Source of the DNA: Trema orientale
Lineage: Eukaryota > Streptophyta > Magnoliopsida > Rosales > Cannabaceae
Reading direction: 5' to 3'
Assembly (NCBI GenBank): GCA_002914845.1
Contig: JXTC01000003.1
Span: 1,800,509 to 1,864,508, forward strand
Length of the DNA stretch: 64,000 nt
Of this stretch, positions 44,921 to 59,965 are shown one piece after another. The notes under the pieces are model-generated. The model ran no database searches, was not told the DNA's origin, and saw only the letters and a program-made list of their open reading frames with translations. Position 1 is the first letter of the stretch; the number at the start of each line of letters is the position of its first letter. The translations under genes and the position numbers were made by a program.

Positions 44921-46550
44921 ATCTTTTGTTACTTTGACTTGGACACAGCCAATTTTTTTCTCGCTTTTCCTTTTTATTTTAAGGTATAATATCACTTTTA
45001 TATTCTGTATTTTGACATATTGTTCAATTTATACCTTGTATTTTAGTTATTATCAATATTGATTCTTAGATTTAAAATTTGTTACAAATTTATATCCTGA
45101 CACTAATTTACCAAGTTGATTTAATAAACTTATTCTCGGATCACTTATTATACAGTTTATTTTTAATCTTTTAAACGGTATCTTGGTAAATTAACTGCTC
45201 TAAATTAGTGTCAGTATCTAAATTTGTAATATATTTCAAATCTAAATGTCAGTACTGATAATAACCAAAATACAATATATAATTTGAATAAAGTGAAAAT
45301 TGATAATATTCCTTATTTTAAACGAAAGAATAAATTTTAATAATATTTATGCATACAAACAAGAAGATTACTTAAATTTCTATTTTAGGATCTAGTTAGG
45401 AGAAGTGTATACCATTAAACTACTCAGCATATATTAAGGGTCAATACTTATATTTCTAGATTAACCACTAAAGATTTGTACATTTTCATTTTTATATTTA
45501 TTTTTACCCTTAATATATCTTTTGTTACTTTGACTTGGACAAAGTCATTTTTTTTCACTTTTTCTTTTTATTTTAAGCTATAGTATCACTTTTATACTTT
45601 GTATTTTGACACATTGTTTAATTTATACCTTGTGTTTTGATTATTATCAATATTGATTCTTAGATTTAAAATACAATGTACAAAAATGATAATATCCCTT
45701 ATTTTAAATGAAAGGATAAATTTTAGTAATATCTATGCATACAAACAAGAAGATTACTTAAAAATTTATTTTAGGATCTAGTTAGGAGAAGTGTATACTA
45801 TTAAACTACTTAGCATATATTAAGGGTCAATACTTATATTTCTTAATTAACTACTAAAGATTTGTACATTTTCTTTTTTATATTTATTTTATCCTTAATA
45901 TATCTTTTGTTAATTTGACTTTATTTTATCCGTAATATATCTTTTGTTACTTTGACTCGGACACAGTCATTTTTTCCGCTTTTCCTCTTTATTTTAAGGT
46001 ATGGTATCACTTTTATATCTTGTATTTTGATATATTATTTAATTTATACTTTGTGTTTTGGTTATTATCAACATTGATCCTTAGATTTAAAATCTATTAC
46101 AAATTTATATCCTAACACTAATTTAAAGCAGTTAATTTACCAAGTTGATTTAACAAACTTATTCTCGGATTAATTTTTATACAGTTTATTTTTAATTTTT
46201 TAAAAGGCATCTTAATAAATTAACTGTTCTAAATTGGTGTTAAGGTATAAATATGTAAAATATTTCAAATCTAAGAGTCAATATTGATAATAACTAAAAT
46301 ACAATATATAATTTGAACAAAGTGTCAAAATACAAGGTATAAAAATGATAGTATCCCTTATTTTAAACGAAAGGATAAATTTTAATAATATCTATGCATA
46401 AAAACAAGAAGATTGCTTAAAATTCTGTTTTAGGATCTAGTTAAGAAAAGTGTATATTATTAAACTACTCAACATATATTAAGGGTCAATACTTATATTT
46501 CTTAATTAACCACTAAAGATTTGTACATTTTCATTTTTATATTTATTTTA
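44921..46550. repeat. Three tandem copies of a roughly 0.6-kb repeat
   Basis: Units start with ATCTTTTGTTACTTTGACT at 44921, 45517 and 45939 and end near ATTTTTATATTTATTTT. Lengths are about 596, 422 and 612 bp. The middle unit lacks most of an internal inverted-repeat block present in the others, in which TTGATTCTTAGATTTAAAAT and ACACTAATTTA face their inverses. That block itself looks like a foldback MITE carried along by the duplication. No coding capacity. Confidence 0.8.
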
Positions 46551-46825
46551 TTAAGAAAACTCATAAAATGACCTTGTATTTCATAATTTTTTTACGAGAT
46601 ATTTCTATGGGAAAATCTCTTTGAATTTGATCTTTTATTACGAAAAACCTTGTAATTTGACTATTTTTAAAATTCGACCTCCTTATGTAATCAAAATTAA
46701 AGAAATTGATGGAAATAATAAAATCACTTTTAGTAAACAGTAGACTTAAATTTAAAGTAAATTTAAAAATTGTCTATATTAGTTTCCAAATATTATTTTT
46801 TATTTTTCAAATGATCTCATAAATG
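46551..46825. other. Non-genic AT-rich DNA
   Basis: Nothing recognised. Confidence 0.4.
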
Positions 46826-46833
46826 ATAAAATA

Positions 46834-47383
46834 GAGGGATGATAATTATACCCACCAACCCGTTTACCCGCGGGTACCTGACCCTAATAAAGCAGGTAAT
46901 ACCCGATTATTTGGGTAAACGGGACGGGTACGAGTACTAAGTGAAAAATCCGATCCGGGTACGAGGTGGGTTTAGGTATAAGGGTACCCACCCCGCATAC
47001 CCGCCCTAATTATTTATATACATAAAAAATAAAAAATATATGTTAGGTATATATATATATATATAATTTATGTAAAATACACATAAATAAATATGTATAT
47101 ATAAAAATTAAATTGTATTATTGAAGTATTACTAAATTTAATATATGATATTGTCATTAGATTTTTTCTCTTTAAATTCATATTTCTTTTTATTTTTCAA
47201 ATTATTCAAATAATTTTTTGTAAAATTTTTAACTGGGTATGGGTACCGGGTACGCGGGTAATATCTGAACCTGCCCCGCCAACTTAAACGGGTAAATGGG
47301 GCGGGTATGGTTTTGATTTTTTCATGTGAGTATAATGGCAGAATTGACTATCCTGTCCCGAATCTGACCCGTTGTCATTCCTA
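46834..47383. mobile_element. Non-autonomous hAT element, 550 bp
   Basis: The ends GAGGGATGATAA and inverted TAGGAATGACAA are flanked by a perfect 8-bp duplication ATAAAATA (46826-46833 and 47384-47391). Subterminal words such as GGGTAC, ACCCGC and GCGGGTA occur in both arms around an AT-rich middle. Non-coding. Confidence 0.85.
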
Positions 47384-47391
47384 ATAAAATA

Positions 47392-49390
47392 GTTTCCAAG
47401 TAATTATTTACGTATCCAAATACAAAATAAAAATATAATATGAACCTAAATCTAACATCCACTAAGAATGATTTTGTTATTTTATTTTAGTTTTCCAAAT
47501 TTGGTTTATGTGAGAAGGTCAAATTTGAAAAATAGTCAAAATACAAGGTTTTTTTATAATAAAATATCAAATCAATGGGATTTTTCCATATTTTTTAAAA
47601 ATAAAATATCAAATCAATGGGATTTTTCCATATTTTTTAAAGTACAGAGGGTTTCCTAATAAAAAATTAAAATACAAGTAATTTTATAACGTTTCCTCAA
47701 TTCCAAGATATATTATTGAATTGCTTTCTTCAAAAAGTTCGTCGTCTTTTTGACTCATCAATATCACCGAGATTACATTATATATGGTACAGCATTACAT
47801 GCACATAAGTTCAAGCTGATTTGCTAGCCTAACTTGGAGAAATTCATGAAATTGTTCACATCACCATTCGATCTTAGACTTAAACCTTCCCATTTTCTGG
47901 TTCAAGAGCTTTGCTACTTTGGTTTTAAGACCATTAATCAGCCCCTAGAATCTTTGGAAAAACCAAAACAAAAAAAAAAAGGATTTAATTAATGATGAGG
48001 AAAATACTTGAACACGAGTAATTGTTCAACAAATACAAATAAAGGGTGACTCGTTTTTTTCGAGCAAAAAAAGGAAGAACTCTTTTTGAAGATCGTCGCA
48101 CTTGTGGGATTCACACTTCTATTATAGTAACTTGTATTTTGTGCCCTAAAGCCCCCAAAAATTGGGTCTGATAGTAAAGAGTCTTTTGTTTTCCTAGTTT
48201 CTTCTGCACTTTTTTTTAGTGGTGCAACTTTTTATTCATATTGGAATAAACTACTATACAATTAGGCAAAGCCTACTAGTAATAGGACTAAGTGCTGGTT
48301 GAAATATCTTTTTATAGCCGTTCTTTCAGTGACAGTTGTACTTCCACTGCCGATGAAAGACAAATAATAAGCTTATTTATGTATTATAGTGGCTTATCTC
48401 TACATATTGACTAACTTAGATTTAAGTTGTTTGCATGCCCTTTTGATATGATCAAAACCTAATCACTATTTGGATTTGTCTATCATCTCTTTTCTATCAT
48501 GTGTATGTTTTCTTAGTTAATTGATCAATGGAGATGTTTTGTTTCTATGGAACTTCTTCAAGGGCATGCGCAGCCTCTAATACCAAATTAAAAGATTCCA
48601 TTGGAGTTTAAACTAATATAATTGATAAAAAATTTTCAAATCAATCAAAGAGGAATTATATTTGTTGGGTGTTTTGGGTGTTCCAACAAAGTCCCACGTT
48701 TCTTAAAGATAAGAAAGACTTTGATTTAGCCTTATTTCGGAAGTATAAATTAAATTATGGAATATGTAGATAGATTACCATATAAAATAGTTTATAAGCT
48801 ATACTTTTCCTTGCTTTTTAAACTAAGTGGAATATGTTTGCAGAATTATGAGTTCCATATGTGTCGCTTCAGATTCTTTGCTATGCAGCAATTGGGGAAC
48901 AATCTTAAGTGTAAGCAATGCGCATGCATGTGGGTATGGTTTGGCCATTTAACATACTCTACTATAATATTGTCTTAAATCAAGTATTTTAATTTTTTCT
49001 AATAAAATTTTAAACTGACTGATGGAGGTTCACGCACAAACATGTATTTCTATAGTTTTATTGCTTTTCGTAGTGGTATCAAGGACTTCTGTTTCGAGTT
49101 TTAGAGAGGAAAAAAACAAAACTACTTTATTATATTTCACGTTGAGATTCTTAATTAGGATGCACTTGATAATGCAATTACAGTATGCATTTAGCCCAAA
49201 AAGAGAAACTTCAGTCCCTCACACAACTTTCTTAACCCCTTCACAGGAACTAAGAGAAAAAGTAATAAGTGGGTGATATCATGGGTACTTATAACGTCTA
49301 ATTCTATAGTTGGGCCATTATGCATTAACAAACCATAATGACATGGCCACTTTGAGCATAACCAATGGATTCACTTGAGTTTTCTCTATT
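47392..49390. other. Intergenic DNA upstream of the peroxidase
   Basis: A 40-bp direct duplication (AAAATATCAAATCAATGGG, about 47561-47640) lies near the start. Open frames at 47468, 48757 and 49022 lack domains and are judged spurious. No RNA gene or clean element was found. Confidence 0.4.
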
Positions 49391-49399
49391 GTTTTTGCC

Positions 49400-49406
49400 T
49401 ATAAAT
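49400..49406 (+). promoter_or_regulatory. TATA box of the peroxidase gene
   Basis: TATAAAT lies 89 bases before the last base preceding the start codon, in the context CCTATAAATTGCC. Transcription would start near 49430-49440 and give a leader of about 60 bases. Confidence 0.65.
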
Positions 49407-49494
49407 TGCCAAATAGAAACTTCAACAAATTAATATCATCAGAGTAAGCATTTGCAGCAAATTAAGTACTATTCAGTTTTCGCATTCAAAGGCT

Positions 49495-52148
<2,654 letters not shown>

Positions 52149-52324
52149 ATAACTTTTATCGTTAACTACGTACTTGTATGATATAATGGAACTATGTAAT
52201 CTTTTTCTTTTTTGTTTTGAGGTCATGATCCTATCACTTTGTAATCTTAATTTAGGTGTTGGTGGAGACATCATTGTAAAGTTACAAATAATAATTCGTC
52301 CTTTGTTCCATTAGGGAAAATATA
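52149..52324. other. 3' untranslated/flanking region of the peroxidase
   Basis: AT-rich; AATAATAATTC at about 52287 may serve polyadenylation. Confidence 0.4.
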
Positions 52325-52682
52325 GGCCTCGTTTGGTTTACTCATTCGAATGGGTGTATTTAAATGAAAATTTTAAGAATATTATAATTGGAATGGAAGA
52401 TATTTGAATGGAAAAATATTAAAATGGGTTATAATTAGAATAGAAGCATTGAAATGGACTATTCAAAAACATTTATTCCCTCTACTCCCATCCAAGACAC
52501 AAAAAACCATTGGAATGGTTGATGTGATTGATGAACCATTTGAATAGAAAAACTGAATTGTGGAAACAAACACTCATTCCAAAATACTATTTGAAAGAAA
52601 AAAATTAGAATTGTTGAAACAAACACTCGTTCAAATGAGTTTTCCATTCCAATAGAATAGAATGGTTGAACCAAACAAGCCC
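52325..52682. mobile_element. Harbinger-like MITE with GTTTGGTT ends, 358 bp
   Basis: The left GGCCTCGTTTGGTTTACTC and inverted right GGGCTTGTTTGGTTCAACC are followed in both arms by GAATG-type words. The ends resemble those of the large element 55805-61318 (GGCCTGTTTGGTTC), so it may be a non-autonomous relative. A clear TTA/TAA duplication was not seen. Confidence 0.6.
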
Positions 52683-54698
52683 AAAAAATTTATTCCATTG
52701 CTTTTAGCGAAATACCCACTTTACAACTTTATTGTTAGAAATATAAAATATACCCCTTTACAAATTATCAAAGGGTTACTTGGCAGGAAAAATAAAGAAA
52801 AAAAACATTAAGTTCATTCAAAAAATTTCTACCTTCTCTATATTTTGACAAATAATTTATTTCTCAAAACATATAAATCAAATTATGTCATTCTTATTTC
52901 CATATAGTTAAAATATTAACAAAAACATTTTAGACTAACATAAATAGGGTGAAATATGGACGAAATGTACAAATTTTTTGAACTCAAAATGTGAAGATAT
53001 TTTTTTTGCATATTCCAAAATATAGTGTTTAAACTGCAGAAATGCCAAAATTTAATATTTTTTTTTTTTTTACAAGTTAACTCAATTATCAAAAGTAACT
53101 TTTTGATCGATTCTTTTATTTTTATTTTTTTGATTTCCCTCATTGATCGATTCTACTTCGCGTATTGTATTATTCATCTAGCCAAATCTATATATATATA
53201 TATATATATTAAGCCTAAGCAGAGAGAAAGTGTAAAAACTCTGATAGCTTTTTTGTTCACCATTCTATCTTAAAATTTTTAGAAAATTCTTGATTTAACT
53301 CTTATTTTTTCATGATATGATTGGTCCTATTATTATTTTTTCATGCGATGATGGTTGTAATATATACATGTATTATATAATATTGTATTTAATTTAATAT
53401 TAATGATACCTTATAATAAATTTAGTTTATCGAACAAATAGTTATGCTATATTCGTCTCATCAAAATAAATATAGAGATAAATATATAATTTAATATTTT
53501 ATATAGTATTATATTTAATTTAATATTAATGATTCTTTATATTAAATTTAGTTCATCAACTGTCAAAAAGTTGTGCTACATTCATCTCATCAAAATAATA
53601 TAGAGATAAAAATATTTTTTAATATTGTAATACATAGAACCTAACTAAAGTAGGCATAATGTATGCAATATTAATACAACTCTCGCAAAGCACAGTATAA
53701 CAACTAGTTAACATATATTAAAGAGAATTTTATATTTAAATTTAAAATTAAAACCAAATTAATAATAAATTCACCTCATCTATTATAGATAATTAAATAC
53801 CAGTTTTAACAATATTCTCATAAAAACAGAAAAAAAAAATTCCACCTGTTTTTCAAAAGAGGGGAAAAAAAAAGTATATCTCTCACTGTTTGTGGTCAAA
53901 ATAGTGGTGTGAAATGTTTTAAATAACCTTTACCATTATTTAAGAAACATTTTTATTAATTAAAGTGATTTAGCCAAACACTCCACTTCCTAGTCATTAA
54001 AAAAAAAAAAAAAAAGAACTCTCACATAAAATTAAGGACTTTTACGCAATAAACTTTTTAGTGATCTCTAGTAATAATTTTTGTTTGCTCTATGGAGTTG
54101 TTTGGGTGACGGTATTATTGGTATATTTCAAAAAGTTTAACCTTGTGAGGGATACATTTTTCCTCTTTTGAAAAATGGGAGTTATATTTATACCCCAAGT
54201 GATATAAAGACAACCCCTCTTATAGGAAAAAGGCTATATTAGACAAATTAATATTACGTCTAAAAATTACAAAATTCAAAATACTCAAGTACACCCCTAT
54301 TTCTTAACATGATCTTCCAACTAAGCTTCTCTTTTTTTCCTTCCATATAATCTTGACCCCTTCTCGAATTTCTCCTATTGATCCAAGAGTTACTTGCTCT
54401 CATATTTACTCTTCTTATTGGTACTTTTACTTTTCCTTTTTTTATTTCTTTATTTATTTATTTTTTTTGCTTGAAGAGTTTTCTTTTTGTTTTTTTTTTT
54501 CCTTTGGGTTACGTATGTTCATCTTTAAAGATTTATTGACTTATTTATTTAATAATTTTTACATTCCTTATTTTTCTGTTAATTGGCTACATAGAAGGCT
54601 TTTTATTTCTTTTACTTCATGTTTTTCTTTGTGATAAGGTGCTTATAATCTCTTAAATTGTTGAACGATACTTGTCACACTCATACATATGTATATAT
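52683..54698. other. Intergenic AT-rich DNA
   Basis: Contains a TA tract (about 53189-53210), a diverged duplication with a period of about 126 bp (about 53367-53612) and several domain-free open frames. No gene was supported. Confidence 0.4.
53367..53612. repeat. Diverged tandem duplication, about 126-bp period
   Basis: TATTTAATTTAATATTAATG, TAAATTTAGTT and TCTCATCAAAATAA each occur twice in the same order. Confidence 0.65.
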
Positions 54699-54949
54699 GG
54701 TTTCCAATCCAGTTGGTATTTTTTTTTTATAAACTATCTATAAATATTTTTTTTTAGCCATTGGATCATAATCTAACGGCTACCATAATTTGAGTAATTA
54801 GAAAAAAAAATAATAAAAATAAATATTCATTATTTAATAATTTTCTCTCTCCGCCTTTACTATGAAAAGACGTACATGACCAATTTTAATTGGCCAAAAC
54901 AATACCTATAAATATGTAAAAAAAAAAAACACCTATCAGATTGGTGCCC
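54699..54949 (+). mobile_element. (TA)n-flanked MITE, copy f
   Basis: The left GGTTTCCAATCCAGTTGG and right CAGATTGGTGCCC, with the core CATTGGATCATAATCTAACGG, match the family. It is preceded by GTATATAT and followed by (TA)n. Confidence 0.7.
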
Positions 54950-55804
54950 TATATATATAACCATACTTTTTTTTGAATAAATTAGATCTTTTGAATATTT
55001 GATTTTTTTCTTGGAATCGTAAATAAATTATATCTATTATTTATGTTATTTTCCTTTTCGTGGAATCGTAAATAAATTATATCTATTATTTATGTTATTT
55101 TCCTTTTCGGTATGGTGTTTTCTGGGTTCGAGATAGATGGCCATGTTTTACAATAATTTTTTTTTCTAGCCTGCTTTATTTTTATGTTGTAATAAAAGAT
55201 TCTTCCCAAAATGTCTCACTATTAAGTAATGCAAAATTGTATTTTTCATTGGTTTTAGGAAAAAACTAAATTTGTACTATGTGGGTGAGGTTTTTATTTT
55301 ATTTTATTTTTTAGTTTCTTTTAATTCTAAGGGTGTCTTTATTCAGGTTCTCTTATAACTTTAAACACAAGGGTAAAATTATATTAAAATAAATAATTTA
55401 ACTAGAGAGGGTTGCCTTTATGTATAACAGGGGTGCAAATATAGTTACCCTTCGAAAAATATAGAGAAAACTTTTTTATTTTAGAAAAATAGAAGGCCAG
55501 GTATTTAATGACAATAAAGGGGGTGTTTTGGTATTATCTCATGTAGAATGAAAAAAGAGTAGAAGAATATTTTCGTATAAATAATAATAAAAAAACTATT
55601 ATTTAGATATAGGTATTATCTCTTTGCAGTCTGAGCCATTAATGGTTATCAAAGAAGAGGGTGGAGGAGAGAAAGGTGACTCTAGGGGGCACTCCGCCAT
55701 GGCTGATTTGATTCGATTTGATTTGAGTTGGGCTGAGTTGAGAGGATGAAGTTAGTTTGAGATAAGTAAATTAGTTTTCTGAAAGGAAAGCGAGTTGCTT
55801 TTGA
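54950..55804. other. Intergenic DNA
   Basis: Holds a perfect 49-bp tandem duplication (55012-55109). No gene was seen. TTGATTTG- and GAGTTG-type repeats lie near 55700-55745. Confidence 0.4.
55012..55109. repeat. 49-bp tandem duplication
   Basis: Two units start TGGAATCGTAAATAAATT at 55012 and 55061 and look identical over the full 49 bp. Confidence 0.9.
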
Positions 55805-56633
55805 TGGCCTGTTTGGTTCACTGGAATGAGCTTTGGAATAGAAAAATCATTCTAACAAAAAGCTCATTCCATTGTTTGGTTACACATTTGGGCTATAAAA
55901 TTTCTATTCCATGATAGTTCTAATTCCATCAAATAGAGGAATTATAATTCAACTGGCTCATCTATGTAATCAATTTTCCATTCTTTAAAAGTATCTTAAA
56001 AAGTGACTTTACCTTTTTTTACCCTAAAGAATAGATCGTGTTCAGTAGCTCCTTTTCTTCAACCGCTCCATCTTCTTCTCCCTAGCTGCTCTACCGTGGT
56101 GCTTGGTCGATACTTTCAGTCTAGTAACACCATTAAATAATTATTTTCTTCAGTTATTATTTTTACTCTTGATTTCTTTGTTATGCACTTTTTTTGTTTT
56201 GATTTTTTTTTTCTTTGAGTTTTTGTATTGGTTAGTAAATCTTTTCTTAAATTCTTTGTTATGCGTATTTTAATTCTTTATTTATGAGTTCATTTACTTA
56301 TCTCACTATCTAGTAAATTCCTTCTTCATCCTCATCATCTTTAGAATTCAATTCTCTTTGATGATTTTGGATTTGACCTAATAAATATAATTTGTCTCAT
56401 ATCCGAGCCCCCTTTTATCTGAAATCCTCATGTGCGCTCAATTCTCTCTCTAATCTCTGCTTAATTATTTACTTCACCTTTATTATATGATATGCTTTTC
56501 TTTTGCAGTATAATGCTACACTGATTTGATCTATATTTATGCAAATATGCTTCACTTTTAATCTTTCTCATCATTGCTCTATCTAAAACATTTTTATGTT
56601 GTACACAGATACTATTTCAACATTTTTATTAGT

Positions 56634-56637
<4 letters not shown>

Positions 56638-56694
<57 letters not shown>
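56638..56694. repeat. (TA)n microsatellite, about 28 units
   Basis: Uninterrupted TA repeat, the longest in the window. Copy number may be affected by assembly. Confidence 0.9.
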
Positions 56695-56700
<6 letters not shown>

Positions 56701-57115
56701 TTAGACTTCCAGCTTGAATCAGGTAAATTCTTTATGGATTAATGACAAGTGAGGGCCCATTAAGCTATTAGGCAAACTAATTAGTCATGACTAATTATAC
56801 TTAGGTTTAATACGATTCTCTTATTAGCTAGAAACTAGTGTTCTTAATTTTGCTTTATAATTTTGGAACGAAGTCCATAATAAATTGAGTTAACAAATTT
56901 TTTTCTTAGTCTTATAAAATACTCTGTTTCAAAATGTATTATTATGTTGATTCCATCATTAGTTGTAAAATATATAAACTGAACTTTGGTGTTCCTTTAT
57001 AAGGTACTCAATTTCAAAATATTTATTATGTTTATTCCACTTTAATTACAAAATATATAAATTTTTGGTATTGGTCCTATGGTTGTGGTTGTAGGAAGGT
57101 TATTTTGGAACATTG

Positions 57116-58440
57116 ATGGCTCGTTTAAGATTAGATACAAGAGACAATTTAAGAAAAAAGAAGTTGATTGCCCTTTTTATGCAATGGATGCATATTATGA
57201 ATGTTTGTGCATGGTTTATTGAGTTAGTAAATCAAATTATAAAGGAAAGGTCTCAAACCAACTATTTAATAAGACAATTATATAAAATTGACTTTTTCAG
57301 AAATAGACAAGTTATCCATCAATTAGTCTATGAAAGTGATATAACTTGCTTAGATAATCTTAGAATGACTAGGCGTACTTTCATAACATTATATAGGATG
57401 CTTGAAACTAGTAGAGGTTTAAAAGATTCAAAGTATTTGTATGTAGACGAATAAGTTGCTATGTTTCTCCATATATTAGCTCATCATCTGAAAAATAGAG
57501 TTATTAAGTTTGAATTCATGTGACCTGGACAAATAATAAATAAGTATTTCCATAATGTTCTACATTTAATCATTCACTTACATGGAGAATTATTGAAAAG
57601 ACCTGAACCTATTCCTGAGAACTCGACTGATGAGAGATGGAAATGGTTTAAAGTATATATTATGACTTTTCTCTGTGAATTTTGCTTGTAAAGTTGTCAC
57701 TTTGTCATTTCTGATTTAGTGAATATGCTTTTTTTTTTCTTGAAAATAGAATTGTTTAAGGGCATTAGATGCGACATATATTAGGGTAAGAGTGCCCAAC
57801 TCGGATAAACTTAGATATCGAAGTCGGAAAGGTGAAATTGCTACAAATATATTGAGAGTGTGTTCTCAAGATATGCAATTTATTTATGTGTTACCAAGTT
57901 AGGAAGGTTCAATAACTGATAGTAGAGTCCTTCGTGATGCTTTAAGGAGAACAAATGGATTAAAAGTTCCAAATGGTGAGTATTAAATTAATTTTAGATG
58001 TAAACTATTACCAATTTTTGCATTCATTGCAATAAAATTTGAAGTTTTTGTTGAATATGTAGGTTATTATTATCTTGTGGATGTCGGATATACAAATTGT
58101 AATGGTTTTCTTGCTCCTTATCGAGGACAATACTACCACCTTAGTGAATTTAAAGAAGGACCACAACCAAATAGTCCAAAAAAGTATTTTGATATGAAGC
58201 ATGCAGTTGCAAGAAATATGGTTGAGCGATACTTTAGAGTACTTAAAAATAGATAGGCAATACTTAGAAACCCTGCAATCTATCCTATAAAGACACAAAA
58301 TCGAATTATCATGGCATGTTGCCTATTATACAATTTTACTAGAAGAGAGATGCCTAATGATCTATATGATGAGAAGTACCAATTGAGGAAGGTAATAATA
58401 GGGATGACGAAGATGAACTATTTGGTGATCCGATAACTTA
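57116..58440 (+). pseudogene. PIF/Harbinger DDE transposase, broken
   Basis: In life it would cut and rejoin the element ends. Exon-like pieces: 57116-57648, 57750-57972 and 58062-58440, joined by GTATAT...AG and GTGAGT...AG introns. Family blocks are in order: HILAHHLKNRVIKFEF, HGELLKRPEPIPENSTDERW, LRALDATYIRVRVP (first Asp), RKGEIATNILRVCSQDMQF, DSRVLRDALRRTNGLKVPNG, YYLVDVGYTN (second Asp), GFLAPYRGQYYHLSEF, VERYFRVLKNR (Glu), and IKTQNRIIMACCLLYNFTRR. Four in-frame stops interrupt it: after YLYVDE (57452-57454), after KFEFM, after QFIYVLPS, and after RVLKNR; the last two replace conserved Trp. A frame change near 58375 would open an acidic tail ending at 58440. All three catalytic positions remain recognisable, so decay is recent relative to the family. 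Confidence 0.88.
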
Positions 58441-58445
58441 AAAGA

Positions 58446-58631
58446 TTAACGATTTCTCCATTCATCAAACATCTGTTGAGCTAAATTTGTTCTCCAAGTT
58501 ACTTGATAAGCTCCAACAGAATTGGAAGAACTTGCTTTGGGAAATTCATCGAAAATGGAATGCTCCAATTTATCCCCCCGGGGGATGACCTTGAAAATAG
58601 GTGATGTCCCATAGCACCAGNGGTCTTCCAC
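58446..58631 (-). pseudogene. Inverted C-terminal piece of a Harbinger transposase
   Basis: The minus strand reads through to a stop at 58446-58448 with the end QVTWRTNLAQQMFDEWRNR. This resembles the W-x-x-R-x-x-L-A-x-x-M-x-x-x-W end of plant Harbinger transposases, which the plus-strand gene lacks: its acidic tail stops at 58440. The simplest reading is a local inversion of the last coding part. The ambiguous base at 58621 sits at the far edge, so an assembly join is possible. The family match is from memory of the motif, not a search. Confidence 0.5.
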
Positions 58632-58937
58632 GAGAATAGCCCTTATTGTCCTGAGTGCCTAGTGCTTTTCCGAAACTCAAGCTATTGCTAATTCAGAGAG
58701 CTATACTCCTAATTGTATTGTGCCTTTGTTAAGTAAGATATCTGTACTGAATTTTAGGATACTATTTTAATTCTAATTAAATGGTTTTGTTTGCATTTAT
58801 ATGTGGTGAATATCTTTGTTGTGGTGATAAATAATTTACTAAGCTTCTTCTATGCAATTATGTTTGATTGGTTTTCACTTTTTCTTTTGTTGGCATTTTG
58901 GTTCTTATTTTTGATATTGTTAACTAGTATTCTTAGG

Positions 58938-59965
58938 ATGGAGTCATCAAAAGCTAAAAGTACAGAGCCAAATAAGAGATTTTGGACTACAGACGAGAAT
59001 AACAAGCTTATAGAGGCTCTTTTAGAGATTTATAATGAAGGAAAATACAAAGCTGAAGGCAATTTCAAAGTTAATCATCTAACAACGATTGAAAGATATT
59101 TGGAAATATATTTATCAGGTTGTGGCTTAAAAGCTAAGCCTCACATTGAGTCGAGAATGAAGACTTTAAAAGCACAATTTTGCACTGTTTATGAAATGTT
59201 AACTGGTCCAAATTGTAGTGGATTTAGATGGGATGCAGATATGAATCTTATATATGCAGAGAAACTAGTATGCAATGCGTATCTACAGGTATTTAACTAA
59301 ATTTTAAGAAGTTATTTGAGATTTTTTAGATAATTTATTTTGTTACTTTAAGTTATTATAAGCAATAATGAAATTTGTAGAGTCATAAAGATGTTGCGCC
59401 TTTTAAACATAAGGCCTTCTCATATTATAAAGAGTTGTGCATGGTGTTTGGAAAAGATCGTGCAACTGGGAATGATGCAGAGGGACTAGTTGATGCAGTT
59501 GATGATATTGCAAGAACTGAAGCAAATAATGACATGGAAGAACATAATATTAATAATCCTCAACCTAATATAGGAGATATAGAGGCTGATAACCTTGGGT
59601 TTATGACTTTCTCACAAGCTTCACAAGTGCCTCAATCTCGATCAGATGGATCCTCAAAAAGAAAAAGAAAAAGTGGAGGCTCTGATGATCTTGGAGAAGC
59701 AATCAAAAAAGCTACCTTAGTTATTGCTAAAGAAATGAAAGAGTCCTCTACTCGGCTTAGTGATGCCATCAACGATAAAGAGATGAATGAAAGACAAATA
59801 GGAGTAAATGAAGAGTTAATTATGACAACTTTTCTAGGTATATTGAAATGCCACAGAGCTACTCTTCTTATCACTCGTGATATTCATACCCTCAACATAT
59901 TTAATGGTCTTCGTGATGATGAGAAAGAAATATGGGTTAAAGCTGTATTTGATGGCCATATATAA
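58938..59965 (+). CDS. Harbinger Myb/SANT-like DNA-binding protein (ORF1)
   Basis: Two exons, 58938-59288 and 59381-59965 (GT-AG intron), give 311 residues without a stop. The N-terminal half carries a Myb/SANT-like domain (about 13-105): RFWTTDENNKLIEALLE, HIESRMKTLKAQF, NCSGFRWDADMNLI. The middle is acidic, then a basic KRKRKSGG patch (about 207-214, likely nuclear signal) and a helical C-terminus. In PIF/Harbinger elements this protein helps the transposase enter the nucleus and bind the element ends. The start is the ATG just before ESSKAKSTEPNKR; an upstream hydrophobic extension (from 58791) is not part of the family. Because the partner transposase is dead, this gene can no longer serve its own element but might act on relatives. 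Confidence 0.8.

Noticed and set aside
49022-49276. Open frame just upstream of the peroxidase
   Set aside because: No similarity to peroxidase signal or coding parts; it lies before the TATA box and has no domain.
58791-58937. Hydrophobic N-terminal extension of the Myb/SANT-like protein
   Set aside because: The upstream ATG adds an AT-rich hydrophobic stretch not found in this protein family; the start at 58938 fits better.
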